Positions 31,299 through 42,518 of a stretch of 64,000 bases of DNA are shown here, piece after piece. The notes beneath the pieces were generated by a model. That model saw only the letters and a program-made list of their open reading frames with translations, searched no databases and had not been told where the DNA came from. Numbering within the stretch: the first letter of the stretch is position 1; the number at the start of each line of letters is the position of its first letter. Position numbers and translations under genes: made by a program. Source of the stretch: Amphibalanus amphitrite (taxonomy: Eukaryota > Arthropoda > Thecostraca > Balanomorpha > Balanidae); assembly GCF_019059575.1 (NCBI RefSeq), contig NW_024883012.1:1-64000 (forward strand), in the 5' to 3' direction.

Positions 31299-32039
31299 CT
31301 GTTGGGAAGAGAGGGGAGTGATGTCAGTAGAGGCAAACGTGATAAATGACGTCATGAGGGATTTGTGGAGTAAAATGTACAGAAACAATGTTTGTTCGTT
31401 CTACAACCAATAAAAGTGCCGTAGGACCTTTCGCAAAAAGGAATTAATTTCCATCACCTATCACTTACGTCCGTTGCTATTCAAGCCACCACCAATATGT
31501 TATAAGAGATACCATCACCATACTTTCAACATTACTTTCATCCATCATGATATAACTTCCTCCCAAGTTCGAAATTCTTCCTATCCTCTTCCTCCCTTGA
31601 TCACCAATCTACACTATATCATCACTAACGCCCGCCTTTTTTGCGAATCATTTTTTTGCACGCTCACTTTCTCACAACGTGCCTTGATGTGAGTGTGACC
31701 TGCTTTCCGCAGACGTGGCGAAAGTACAGTGCCAAATCCGGTCCGGCTGCGCGGAACAAGTGTGATCCCGGTAGAGTTTCACATTCCGATGAAAAACTAG
31801 TTTTGACTTGATTTCAACGCGTTTGTTACACCGACGAAGTGGAGGGATTGGGTGTATAAGTTGTATGCGAGTGCTTGGTGCTTTAGGTAGTTGGAAGGGC
31901 TAGGGAGGGCCCTTGTACAGTTGGAAGGGCTAGAAGTACCATGAGACATGTGAGAGCTTATAGGCATTTCTAGCGGAGACACGATAGCTAGGTGACAATA
32001 AAACTAGGCGCTAGGAAATGTACACGCAAAACCTTAAAG
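31299..32039. other. Upstream of asparaginase exon 2, no exon found
   Basis: Searched on the minus strand for a short exon ending in a Thr-Gly codon context with a donor. A GTAAGT donor at about 31463-31468 would give Arg instead of the conserved Gly before TIDK and was not accepted. Confidence 0.4.
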
Positions 32040-32429
32040 GGTTCCCCTAAAAAGTTCAGGTCTCTGTCGTTTCAGGTCAGGTCACCAGGTCACAAAAAAA
32101 AACTGGCACAATGTCAGGGTAAAATTCGACTATATTAGCGGGAACGGACGGAATCGCTAAGTTTATCGTTCATAGCTCGATAACAGTGAAACGAAGGGCC
32201 ACCAAATTTCAGCCAGAACATGGCGCAGCCATAAGACACGTTTCCTAGGAGTTTTGTGTTCCAGTGACCTCAGGTGAGGTCACAAGGTCACAAAAATCGG
32301 CACATGGTCAAAATGGCAATGAAAATACGCTATATTTTGTCAATGAAATATAGAGTTGCTCATCGATTTGATTCAAACTGGCAGGATATGCTAAGTTCAC
32401 CGAGTTGCCCTAGTGAAAAAATCCTACAG

Positions 32430-32790
32430 GATTTGTACCAAAATCCTGTACGTCCCTACAGGGTCGTGCAGGGTTGCTGGAGTAGCCGTACAGGATTTCA
32501 TGCAGGCAACTATGGCTGTACATGGAATCCTACAGGGTGCCCTGCACGACATCCAACAGGGGACCCTGTACTGAATCCTACAAGGAGCCCTGTACGGTAT
32601 CTGATAGGGAGCCCTATAGGGAATCCTACAGGGCCCTGTAGGGAATCCTTCAGGGAGCCCTGTATGCAATGATACAGGGAGCCCTGTGCGCAGTCATACA
32701 GGGAGCCCTGTGCGCAGTCATACAGGGAGCCCTGTACCCAGCCATACAGGGAGACCTGTACGCAGTCATACAGGGTCTTATAAGATTTTA
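32430..32790. repeat. 24-bp minisatellite (ACAGGGAGCCCTGTA core)
   Basis: Repeats of ACAGGGAGCCCTGTA plus a variable 9-10 bp linker. The core is itself an inverted repeat. It belongs to the left end of the 2.5-kb element. Confidence 0.85.
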
Positions 32791-33602
32791 CCAGAATCTT
32801 AACACTATCTTACATGATCTTATAAGATTTTAAAGACAGTCTTGCAAGGCCTAGCAGAGCTTGTACAAGATTGGCCAACATCATACAGAGCTTATAAGAA
32901 TCTGTCATAGGCAGATTCTCGCGAGAATGCTGATTCTGGTAAGATTGAAGAATCTTACAAGAATGTGCTGATCCCATGGAAGGCTACTCCCGCTAATCGT
33001 TTTTCGCATAAATCATAATTAAAGAGCTCTCAAGCAAATGCGATCATTTGCTCCACACGGACTACGTGGAGAACAGTTGTAAACGATGCACCTGTCAAGT
33101 AAAGTATGAGGACTGAGGAGTACCTACCTAGGGAGAAATGACTCGCCCCGGTGCGTTGATATGTTGGACAATGGACATTTTTCTCAATCTGCAACCTACC
33201 GGGATTTATTCATCTCCTCAGGACGGTACTGCTCATTATTAGAACTGGCGGGGACATAAACATTCGAATGTTGTTGTCAACATTGTCCCGATATATAGGG
33301 AATTACGAATTGTGAATTGATCCCTATAAAAGAATCGATTCACTTCATAACTCCCTAATCCTTTCATAACATTATCATCTTAATTTGACGCGTTGCTGTA
33401 CTGTATTATTCTGGGACTAAAGTGTGCATTTGTGCGCTGTGGTGATCTTTCAGAGACTGTACCGACTGGAATTTAGCGACCACTGTCCGTTTTAGAGACC
33501 GTACGGTCGGCGGCGGGCGTCCCGATCCTCGCCTGGGGCGGAGAGGGGAGCGCGCGTCCCCCTCCGCCGCATTCCGTCCGTCCCATTCACTGCCCGCTCG
33601 CG

Positions 33603-34237
33603 ATGTGCGGAGAGCCGACGGAAGTGTCGAGTGTGTGCCGTGCGGTGTCACCTGCCGTCTCCTCTTCCGACCTGAAGGTAAGTTTCTGCCATTCTGTATT
33701 GCTGGGTAACAATAAAAAATTGTTCTCAATATTTGCAGCATTACAGACAAAAAAACGGTGCCGAAACGCTCACTCAAAAAATAGCTGATCGAAAAAAAAT
33801 AGCTGAAAAAATAGACATTTAAATGTCTACTATCAGATACCAGAGCGCATTAGTAGCGGCGACGCTACTACATACTCAATAGTAGCACACAACATTAATT
33901 CAATATTGAAAATTGGTTGAATCCAGGTTGATTGTCAACATTGAAGATCAACCGTTTTTCGACATCGATCCAGCATTTATTTCACGTTGAATTTGCGTTG
34001 TATTTGGTTGATAGGAGATTGATATGCAATATTGTGATACAACATCAAAACAATGTTGTATGCCGATCACTTTGTATCGCGCTGTATGTATCACTTTTAT
34101 GCCGATTAGTTACTTTCGACGGCAGGGGTCCCTTCAATCAATATACCTATTATCATTGTAACATGTGAATATCCACCTTGTTACAGGAACGCAGGATGCG
34201 AGGATCGTCGGGCGACACCACCACTCGAGATTCGTAG
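33603..34237 (+). CDS. Possible two-exon 41-residue open frame inside the 2.5-kb element
   Basis: ATG at 33603 runs 25 codons (MCGEPTEVSSVCRAV and on) to a GTAAGT donor after 33677. The acceptor TTGTTACAG at 34178-34186 continues in phase for 16 codons to TAG at 34237. It resembles no family I know. A captured host gene fragment or chance are both possible. Confidence 0.2.
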
Positions 34238-34486
34238 ATCGATGGACGGAGCGGCAGCCGCGACGCGACGAAGTGTGTCGTAATGTGACGGGATGTGACC
34301 CGGAAATGGGTGTGTATTTATCCCAGAAATACATTTATTCCGAATATTGACTTTGTCGGTAACGCGGGAACTCGTGGGTCTTTTTAGCATTCCTGGTCAA
34401 CCGGCTCAAGATGCCCGAGTCGGAGGTGCCCGAGTCGGAGGTGTGCTGAGCCGCTGTTTTCAACAGCGGCTCAGCACAATAACAAG

Positions 34487-34828
34487 ATGCGGAATACTTA
34501 TAGAATGGCGAGTGTGGTGCCCTGTACGAGATCCTTTACGATACCCTGTACGACACCGTGCACGGTACCCTGTACGACACCGTGCACGGTACCCTGTACG
34601 ACACCGTGCACGGTATCCTGTACGACACCGTGCACGGTACCCTGTACGAAACCATGCACGGTATCCTGTACGACACCGTGCACGGCACCCTGTACGACAC
34701 CGTGCACGGCACCGTGTACGGCACCCTGTACGACACCGTGTACGATACCGTGTACGGTACCCTGTACGACACCGTGCACGGTACCATGCACGACACCGTG
34801 CACGGTACCCTGTACGGCACCCTGTAGG
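34487..34828. repeat. 24-bp palindrome-rich minisatellite
   Basis: Repeats built from CCTGTACGACACC and GTGCACGGTA. Each unit contains the perfect palindrome ACCGTGCACGGT. Because the unit length is divisible by three and the unit is self-complementary, open frames of 90-170 codons appear on both strands. They are artefacts. Confidence 0.9.
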
Positions 34829-35254
34829 AACCCTGGTAACAATTTCGTCAAAAATCCTGTAGGGTCAACCATACAGGGCTACCCTGTAAGATTTTTTCAC
34901 TAGGGTGTATAACCTACATCCAGATTTTTAAGTTTTCGTGACCTGAGGTCATCTAGAGGTCACGACAAATTTTAGGAAAATTTGTCTAAATAGCTCCAAT
35001 TGTAAAAATATGCTCCATTTCAACGTTTTTGTGTTGTTTTAGCTCCTATAAAGATGAATTCGGTGATTGCTTTCTGAAAAAAACACCTAGGTCAGGTCAT
35101 CTTAGGTCAAATTAGGTAAAACTATTTTTGCCAATAACTTCGCACACAATGAGGCTAGAGCTTCAAAAATGGTGTAATTGTGTTCCTTGTGATCGGCCCA
35201 ATCGAATGATTTTTGATATAATGCAATCTGGTCAACTTGAACTAAATTAATTAA

Positions 35255-36804
35255 CAGAGCTGGGCATTGCGCAACTTAAGTCCGCAACTCCGCAACTCCG
35301 CAACTTGCGGACTACCCTCTTGGTAGCGGAGTTACGGATCGGCTACCGAGCCCAAAAAAGTTGCGGAGTTGCGAGTTGCGGAAGCGAAAAATTCTAAAGC
35401 GCAACCGCTACCGGGGCCGCCACCGCTGGTGGGGGCGCCACTGTACTCTTTGCACTCCACTGCACACTGCACGTGTTTCCAGGCTAGTTTTTGAAGCTGA
35501 TTTCGAATTTAATGACCGTTTGAACATTTACGAAGTAGTTTTAGTGCCTTAGTAACATGTTACGAGGCTTTCAGTGGTGGTTGACACTGGATAGGCGGTA
35601 GGACGCCTACTGGTTGACCTGACCTGACCTGACCCAACCAGGCCCAAATGCATGAAGACGTCATCTTTGACCAAAACCAACATGAAATTTGTTATCAGCC
35701 CCCCCTCCCCCCAAAAAAGCATAAAAGCTTCACTTTACGAAGTTCTAGCAGGTCCGATTTTCCCGACTTTTGGGTCATTGACCTGGCCTGGAAGGTCAAC
35801 CAACTTCATGACCTATGACCTTAAAATTGGGTATCATCGGCTTCCTCTCGTCACGGGCAACACGCTCGTTTTTTTCCCGCGAAGCTCTAGCTCGATCAGG
35901 GGCCGAACGGCAGGGGGGAGGGGTCCGACCGACGTACACGTTAGACGCTGTAAAACACCGCATGACAGCGAGGGTTAAGTCAAATTTTTGTGGTCGCCAG
36001 CACGGGGCCGGGGGCGGGGGGGGGGGGGTGTTTGGACACCCCTCCGTAAGGTTTTCCACAAATATATAAAAAAGGCGGCGGCAGCGCGGCTGTTTTCGAC
36101 ACTGCTATTAACACATCCTTTCCACACATTGTATCAACATGTCAGACCCAGGTCACCTCAGGTCAGGTCACCAGGTCAAGTCAAGGGACCCAATTTCCGA
36201 AAAAAAATTTAAACACCCGCCCTAGCAATACAGGGCAATATAGCAATATAGATACACCTATTGACCGATATCACTTTGATACTGTCTGCATGTGACAAGG
36301 GTAACAAGATATAGGTACAAAGTGTATTGTCTCATATTTTTTTTATATTTGTGACTTAAGGTAAGGTCAACTGTGTGACCTCTCCATTATAAGTCAATGG
36401 GAGAAAATACAGCTCGTCCGGATTTGCGGCAAAATGATCCCAAACAACTAAAACATGCAAAGAGTAGCACTGGCAGGTCATTTACGTCGACTGGTGTCGC
36501 AATGACTTGCGCATTGAGCATTATAGGTCACGTGACGTCATCAGAGGTCACCAACAGTCAGGTCACCAACAGAGGTCAACCAAAGGTACTACCTGTCAGA
36601 CATAACACTGCACTTCAGGACTAAAACTGATAAAACATAGGAACCTAATAGAGGTTGGTAGCGGAGTTGCGGAGTTGCGGAGTTGCGAGTTGCGGTTTTA
36701 CGATCTGCAAAATAGTTTCGGAGTTGCGATTGCGCTTTGGGTACCTTAGGTTGCGGAAGGTAGCGGTAGCGGTTTCCACATTTCGGTAGCGATGCCCACC
36801 TCTG
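35255..36804. mobile_element. hAT-like element with 8-bp duplication TTAATTAA
   Basis: Ends CAGAGCTGGGCAT and, in inverse, CAGAGGTGGGCAT. TTAATTAA stands at 35247-35254 and 36805-36812. Next to both ends are short repeats of GTTGCGGA or its inverse. The interior carries pieces of TTAA elements: a family H remnant ending at the TTAA at 35975, and another right after it with a G-run near 36008. Confidence 0.8.
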
Positions 36805-36922
36805 TTAATTAAAGTTCACTTAGAATTTAGCAAATTTTAAGTTCACATAAACTGGATCAAAATATTTCAATCGATGCGCACTGATATGCTGAGTTCAGTG
36901 GTGCTTTTCTTATTGCTCTATC

Positions 36923-37932
36923 TTAACCCTCGCACCGACGGGGGGGCGGATATCCGCCCCCCCTGAGGTTTTTCGCGAATAGCGGAAAAACCGCGGCGCG
37001 TAGCGCCGCGAAATTTTGTATGACTATAACCTCATCAATTTTACACGTGGTGTGCAAGTTTGAACTTCCTACCTTTTAAGGTCAGGTCACCAGGTCACTT
37101 TGAATGACCCAACCTCAAGTCACTTTTTTGCAACTTCGTCACCGTGCCAGAGCTACAGTAGATGTCGGAGGCCTTTAAAAGTCGCAGGATATTATTAGGT
37201 CATTAGTAGCTACAATTTGTATATCTCGGAATTTCGATATCGGTGACCTAAGGTCAGGTCAATTTCGCGAACTCCCCATTATAAGTCAATGGGGGAAAAA
37301 TCAACTCCCTGTTTTTACCACTAAAACGGGTCGGAATGGCCCCATATACCATACATGACTTCATATACGATCAACCTTCACTACCTTGAGGTCTGTTTTG
37401 CTGTTGGGCAGCTGTGAGGTCATGTGACGTCATCAAAGGTCACCAAAGGTTTTTGGCCAATAACTCCGTACAGGAACAAGATACAGACGCGTGGATGGTC
37501 TCATTGTGTTCAGCTCGTCAAGACGCATCGAATGATATACATGATGACCTCGAGGTCACGTGACCTGAGGTCAACCTTTGACCTTGACCTTTCGAGGTCA
37601 ACATATATATCATTCGATGCGGATTGACGAGAGGATCACGATGATGCCCTTAATTTGTTCCTATCTTGACTAATTCGAAAGTTATTCGAGAAAAACTCTC
37701 TCCATATCTAGCGCCGCCATTTTGACTTTTTCGACCCCTGTGACGTCATCTTTGACCTGACCTGAAAATGACCTTTGTAAAAATTGTAGATCTTGGCCGT
37801 GCGTATCCGATGCCGTTTACCGCTTGTCGCTATCTTGCTTCGTTCTCGAGATCTCAGGGGGGGGGGCGGTCATCCGCCCCCCCCCCCCGTCGGTGCGAAG
37901 TTGGCGCAGACCCCCGTCGGTGCGCGGGTTAA
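36923..37932. mobile_element. TTAA element, family G copy 1
   Basis: TTAA flanks. The left short end is CCCTCGCACCGACGGGG; the right long end has the GTCGGTGCG word twice. Hairpin cores are CGGATATCCG (left) and CGGTCATCCG (right). It is inserted in family F copy 2 where the intact copy reads CTTAATTAG near 62718. A second copy is at 49532-51729. Confidence 0.85.
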
Positions 37933-38196
37933 TTACATCAAAAGTTATATGCGAACAACTTTTGACCTGTTTTAGCGAATTTGTACATTTATAGGCTCCC
38001 CAAAAGAACCCCTAAACATTGCCCTAGAGCAACCAAATTTGCACAGATGCGAAATCTCCTATGGGCCCACCTAACCTGCAAATTTGGTGTTTCTAAGTGC
38101 CATAGGAGCCAATCACCAGGGGGATGGGGTCGTATCACCCCATCCCTCCTCTGGCCGTCCCCGTAATGAAAAAGGCCCTGGTTTAGCGAGGGTTGA

Positions 38197-38993
38197 CCTT
38201 CAATTTATTGATTTTGATTTGTTTATTCAATTGATCTCGTTTCATTTTATTTAGGAATGACACATGAAATACTCGTATGGTGTTTAGAGGAGGAAACGCT
38301 ATCGTTCAAAATATCATTAAATATCCTTATTATTTTCGATCTATCCTGTATTGATCACGAGACTTCATTTGGAATAATGTTATCGTGTTTTGGTAAAATT
38401 CACAATGATTGGATCCCATAGGTCCGGCGGACATAAGACGAAGTATTTCCCACCTTTGCCCCATGCATAGCACATATGCCATGAGCCGTTGTAGCCTCAT
38501 ACATAAATAAAACATGCATGTTTTATGAGCTGGTTGACCACTGACCAGAAAGAGAAAGTATTTCAGATGTTTCCGCAATAAACAATTTAGCGCGCGTCAT
38601 TGCCAAACGGGTTTCTTTTCCGGTCACCTATTTCCGAGATTTCGAAATAGGGTCAATAATTATATCCTGTTTGCTGTAGTTCAGCTTATCGTTGGTTCAT
38701 CACATTGCTCATGTTCTTTTACCACTGAGTGTTAGTGAATTTTCTCTTGAATATGCCAAACTATATCTCTTGCCTCCGATATAACCTTTGCTTCGAATGC
38801 ACCTCTCCTGAGTGTTTCCCATCTCGTCCCTGCATCAGTTTCCTTTCCTCAAATTTCGAGTTGACGTAGCGCTTCGAGGTCTAGTGACCAAAATAATCAT
38901 AAGTGAACCAAATAATTTAATCTCTTATCATAGGTTAGCACAATATACGTCAGTGTAGAACCTTATTCTACAGCTTTTGTCAGTTGAATTGCA
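38197..38993. other. Unique intergenic sequence
   Basis: No exon or element recognised; one open frame of 82 codons on the minus strand has no supporting signals. Confidence 0.4.
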
Positions 38994-39887
38994 TTAACCC
39001 TCGCATGTGTGCGGCGTTTGCCAGCTTCTAATGTGTAGGGGGGGGGGGGTCGGTTGGACCCCCCCCCCTTGCCGTTTGGCCCCTGATCGAGCTAGAGCTT
39101 TGCGGAAAAAACGAGCGTGTTGCCCGTGACGAGAGGAAGCCGATGATACCCAATTTTAAGGTCCTAGGTCATTGATTGACCTTCCAGGTCAGGTCAATGA
39201 CCCAAAGTCGGGAAAATCGGGACCTGTTTGAAAGTCGTAAAGTGTGGCTGCTAAGGGGTTTTTCGAGGTGCTGATCACGAATATCGTGTTAGTTTTGATC
39301 ACAGATGATGTCTTGAAGCATTTAGACCAGGTCGGGTCAGGTCAGGTCAGGTCAACCAGTAGGCGTCGTGACGGGTATTCGTAGTACGTGTCAACCGCCT
39401 CTGACAGCTTCGTAACATGTTACGAAGTCACCAAAACTACTTCGTAAATGTTCAAATGGTTGCTAAATTCGAATTCAGCTCCAAAAACTAGCCTAGAAAC
39501 ATGTACAACTCGAAAAAGTGACCCGAGGTCACCCGAGGTCACCAAAGGTCAATGACCTGACCTGACCTTCAGGTGACCTTGACACACACGGCAGTAACAT
39601 CAAATCACATGTTTGAACGTTTGAAACCACGAAAAGCTTGCAAACACGCGGCTAGTGCGAGCCGACATACGCGAAATCGCGATTCCGGCCAAACATGGTC
39701 TCGGAAAAGAGGTCACAGGTCAAAGGTCATTTGGGTCAGGGTCATGAAATTTTCAGGGTAGGTGTAAAATTGATCAATGCGAGGGTACTGAAAGTTTCGT
39801 CGCGATCGGCCGCTTTTTACGCGAGTTATTCGCGAAAAACCATGGGGGGGGGTCCATCCGACCCCCCCCTACACATGCGAGGGTTAA
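38994..39887. mobile_element. TTAA element, family H copy 1
   Basis: TTAA flanks. The left long end is CCCTCGCATGTGTGCGG with a later ATGTGTAGGGG; the right short end is CTACACATGCGAGGG. Hairpin cores are GTCGGTTGGACC and GGTCCATCCGACC. It has a perfect AGGTCA-A-TGACCT palindrome at 39546-39558 and a direct repeat with one spacer at 39717-39729. Its right edge is about 70 bp from the predicted poly(A) signal of the secreted protein gene at 40412. Confidence 0.85.
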
Positions 39888-39957
39888 ATTCCCAGCTAGT
39901 TCCACCCTTCCTCATTTCCAGCTCGAAAGATGAACGAAGCGAATGTTTGCTAACATT

Positions 39958-39963
39958 TTTATT
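39958..39963 (-). other. Polyadenylation signal of the 40412-41859 gene
   Basis: AATAAA on the minus strand, about 450 bp past the stop codon. Confidence 0.55.
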
Positions 39964-40411
39964 GCATATATTATATTTCAGTTCATATTTAACTACTCAC
40001 TACATAACAACGTACAAACAAATACATAAATACGTACAAAACATAAATAGCGACTTCAGACGCGGGCAAGAAGTCACTTCAACAACGCATAACACTTAGC
40101 CGGCCGGGCTTGACAATCACTACCCTGATCACTTATGGCAATGTTGATGGTCTTACAGGAGTTTTGCGTGCACTGGTTAAGCTCGAGTATTTCTTGAAGG
40201 TGTCCTTCAATGAGTTCAATGAGAGCTTATCTAGCATTCGAAAAAGCCTGGTAGACCATGCAACAATATCCGATAATTATCAGTAAGAGCCGTCAAATAC
40301 CACGTCCACATTGACCAGAAACTCCTCATATGGGTGTAAAACTACACAGTTCCACTCGGTTTAGGTGTAACACCCCAGCACTACACCTCTAGCCGGGTAT
40401 AACTGCCTTGC

Positions 40412-41524
40412 TTAGTACGGGTGCTCGGGCGCCACCGGCAGGACGTCTTGGGGTGTGTCCACGTACACCTGATCGGTTACTACCTGAGCTGGAGCTGCAG
40501 CCTCATACACCGTATCCGGGTGTACGTCAGTGTTGTGGTGTACCCCCTTCACCACAATCGGAACGATGATGTGATGCGGCCGCTGTACTACCGTGGTCTC
40601 CTTGTAGACGACAGGATCAGGGACGTAGTCCTCGCCGACGGCGTATTCGGGCTCGTAGGTTGATCCAATGACGTAATTATCCACGACATTGCTCACGGTG
40701 TTGACGACAGCCTGGCCGGCCTTCACTGGAAGCGAGAGCACCGTCCCGGCAGCGGAAGAGATGGCAGAAGCAGTGTCGGAAGCGGTATTGATGATGGAAG
40801 TAGCAGCAAGGCCAGGCAGCTTCAGGGCGGTGCTGAAGAAACCTTCCTCTTCTTCTTCTTCCACATCAGAAGTCACCACGGGAGTGGGCACCTGGATGAC
40901 GTTGACGACGCTGCTGTCCTGAACGCCAGAGTCACCCACGGCCACAACCTGATGTCCTGAGTAATCCTCTCCTCCAAGCGAGATCACCTGATGTCCACCC
41001 AGGTCTCCACCAAGAGAGACGACTTGATGACCACCAAGATCTCCACCACCCAGAGCGACAAGTTGCTGGTCACCATATCCTTCTTCTCCCAGAGTAAGCA
41101 CCTGTTGTTGGCCATAGCCGGTTCCATCAATTGCTACCACTTGGTGACCCCCCAGTCCAGCATCGGCAGCGTTGACGTAGACCGGAGCGATACCGGAAGC
41201 TCCAACCAGTCCAGTTGTTCCAGCGAGACCCGCCGTTCCAGCGAGACCTGCCGTTCCAGCCAGTCCGGCGGTTCCAGCTAGTCCAGCCGTTCCAGCTACT
41301 CCAGCAGTACCAGCGGTGGCGGCAACCTTCTTAGCGGCAGCACTCTTAGCGAAGAGCTTCGCGGCCAGGAGTTTGAGAAGAAGGAAGCGACCTCGGCGGT
41401 TGTTGCCGGGCTCGGAGTCGGCGGCAGAGTCGGAGTCGGAGTCGGAGTCGGAGTCGATGGAAGTCGGCGCAGGAAGAGAGTCATCTTCCTCTTCGATGGG
41501 TGCAGTATGGACGGTTACCACAGC
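40412..41524 (-). CDS. Secreted acidic/Gly-Ala protein exon 2
   Basis: The acceptor TTTCTCCGCAG precedes GCTGTGGTAACC; 370 codons run to TAA. A plus-strand frame over the SD and GTAGLA repeats is a shadow. Confidence 0.85.
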   Translation of the reverse strand, partial: AVVTVHTAPIEEEDDSLPAPTSIDSDSDSDSDSAADSEPGNNRRGRFLLLKLLAAKLFAKSAAAKKVAATAGTAGVAGTAGLAGTAGLAGTAGLAGTAGLAGTTGLVGASGIAPVYVNAADAGLGGHQVVAIDGTGYGQQQVLTLGEEGYGDQQLVALGGGDLGGHQVVSLGGDLGGHQVISLGGEDYSGHQVVAVGDSGVQDSSVVNVIQVPTPVVTSDVEEEEEEGFFSTALKLPGLAATSIINTASDTASAISSAAGTVLSLPVKAGQAVVNTVSNVVDNYVIGSTYEPEYAVGEDYVPDPVVYKETTVVQRPHHIIVPIVVKGVHHNTDVHPDTVYEAAAPAQVVTDQVYVDTPQDVLPVAPEHPY

Positions 41525-41859
41525 CTGCGGAGAAACAAACAGGTCAGCAAAGGTCAAATAATGAAAAAAAACAACTAACCATAAATCATACCCCTGCAAT
41601 TCTCTATCGAGCCTCCTGGTCTTTCTCAGTTACATGTCTTAGTAGTTTGCAATGCTGCATTTTGACGAGCTTATTGGTATCACTTTTCAATGCAACATTA
41701 CCTCACATTAAGCATTTGACCCCCACTAGCTCCAGCAAAGCCCCGCTTACTTCATTCCTAGCTCCACTACCCCACTAACTCCTCACCAACCCCTTCACTC
41801 CACTCCTTCCCCAAACTCACCGCCAAAGCCACGAGTGCGACGAGCAGATGAAGCCTCAT
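40412..41859 (-). CDS. Secreted low-complexity acidic/Gly-Ala protein (2 exons)
   Basis: Exon 1 (41821-41859) and exon 2 (40412-41524) join in phase 0 to give 383 residues. The start MRLHLLVALVALA plus AVVTVHTA is a signal peptide. Then follow an acidic stretch with SDSDSDSDS (about 35-55), a basic NNRRGR that could be a processing site, a Lys/Ala helix-like stretch, six-residue GTAGLA repeats and GGHQVVSLGG-type repeats. After these come a Glu cluster, an amphipathic Ala/Ser/Val region and a Tyr/His/Val/Pro-rich C terminus ending EHPY. No family is recognised. The SD run could bind calcium, and the repeats suggest an extracellular matrix, cuticle or adhesive role; this is inference. An internal Met upstream of the acceptor gives an unspliced alternative frame, rejected because the spliced form supplies a clean signal peptide. 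Confidence 0.85.
41821..41859 (-). CDS. Secreted acidic/Gly-Ala protein exon 1
   Basis: Thirteen codons, MRLHLLVALVALA, then the donor GTGAGT. The intron is 296 bp. Confidence 0.8.
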
Positions 41860-41939
41860 CTTTCCTCAATCCAACTCCACTGGCCGTCCCAACTCTCCTC
41901 CGCACCAGCTCCGGTGCTTTCCAACCAACTCAGCTCTCC

Positions 41940-41976
41940 GACTGACTGCATTCGGCTTTCAACCCAAGATATATCC
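41940..41976 (-). promoter_or_regulatory. TATA box and TCAGT initiator of the 40412-41859 gene
   Basis: On the minus strand GATATATC at about 41969-41976 lies roughly 30 bp before TCAGT at 41941-41945. The start codon follows about 80 bp later. This spacing fits an arthropod core promoter. Confidence 0.65.
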
Positions 41977-42518
41977 ATCGCTGGCCACATTCAGTTGCGG
42001 TTCCGGTCGGACGAGGTTTATCCGGACTGACCGGGTCTCCGACAGGAACGTAAGCGACCTCGATCTCCGGATGTATGCGCCAACTCGCTAGTGAACCGGC
42101 TGTGGTTGGGTTCGAAGACAGACCGGACGCAACGCCACGTGATGAGGGATAGACGGATGGAGGGGAGGGGGGGGGGGGGGGTTAGGGGGGTAAGGAAAGT
42201 GGTTTGTCTAGTGGGGGGGGGGGGTGAGAGTGGTGTGAGATCCGGTACACCGCGGGGGGGGGGGGTAGAGGGGGGAAGGACGGTCAGTGGTGGAGGAATG
42301 TGGTTTGCTAGACGAGAAAGGACGTCTGGTGGTCGAGGCTTTGCGAAGCTAACGCTTTTCTAATGAGAGGCCTTTCGTCGTAAAAAGAAGGCAAAATCAA
42401 TGAGCCTAACTCTGCTCATTCTAAAGAGATGAACTAGATGAACTAGATGATTTTAAAAGCATGTTTATAACACCATTGGATATTTCAAAGCATTGTAATA
42501 GTGCATCAATATATGCGA
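41977..42518. other. 5' flank of the secreted acidic protein gene
   Basis: Includes three long G-runs (about 42165-42260), which could form quadruplexes. No further gene. Confidence 0.45.

Larger units (their letters stand above)
32408..34905. mobile_element. 2.5-kb element with CCCTAGTGAAAAAATC ends and TG target duplication
   Basis: Terminal inverted repeats CCCTAGTGAAAAAATCCTAC and, in inverse, CCCTAGTGAAAAAATCTTAC. TG flanks both sides. The intact family F copy at about 62222-62233 reads CGAGTTGTATAAC across the site, which proves the insertion and its 2-bp duplication. Both ends carry CCTGTA-rich minisatellites; the middle (about 32990-34480) is unique. I cannot assign a superfamily. 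Confidence 0.8.
32040..38196. mobile_element. TTAA element, family F copy 2, broken by three insertions
   Basis: Segments 32040-32407, 34906-35254, 36805-36922 and 37933-38196 line up in order with the intact family F copy at 61941-62976. The right terminus is eroded (GCGAGGGTTGA). The left terminus is missing. Insertions are 32408-34905 (TG duplication), 35255-36804 (hAT-like) and 36923-37932 (TTAA family G). Confidence 0.8.

Noticed and set aside
31463-31500. First exon of the asparaginase-domain gene ending at a GTAAGT donor
   Set aside because: The join would give Arg instead of the invariant Gly before TIDK and the reading frame upstream is closed in the needed phase.
34347-34903. Open frames of 90-170 codons in several frames
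   Set aside because: Produced by a 24-bp self-complementary minisatellite whose period is divisible by three.
40421-40922. Plus-strand frames opposite the secreted acidic protein
   Set aside because: Shadow frames of a coding exon; they lack promoter and splice signals.
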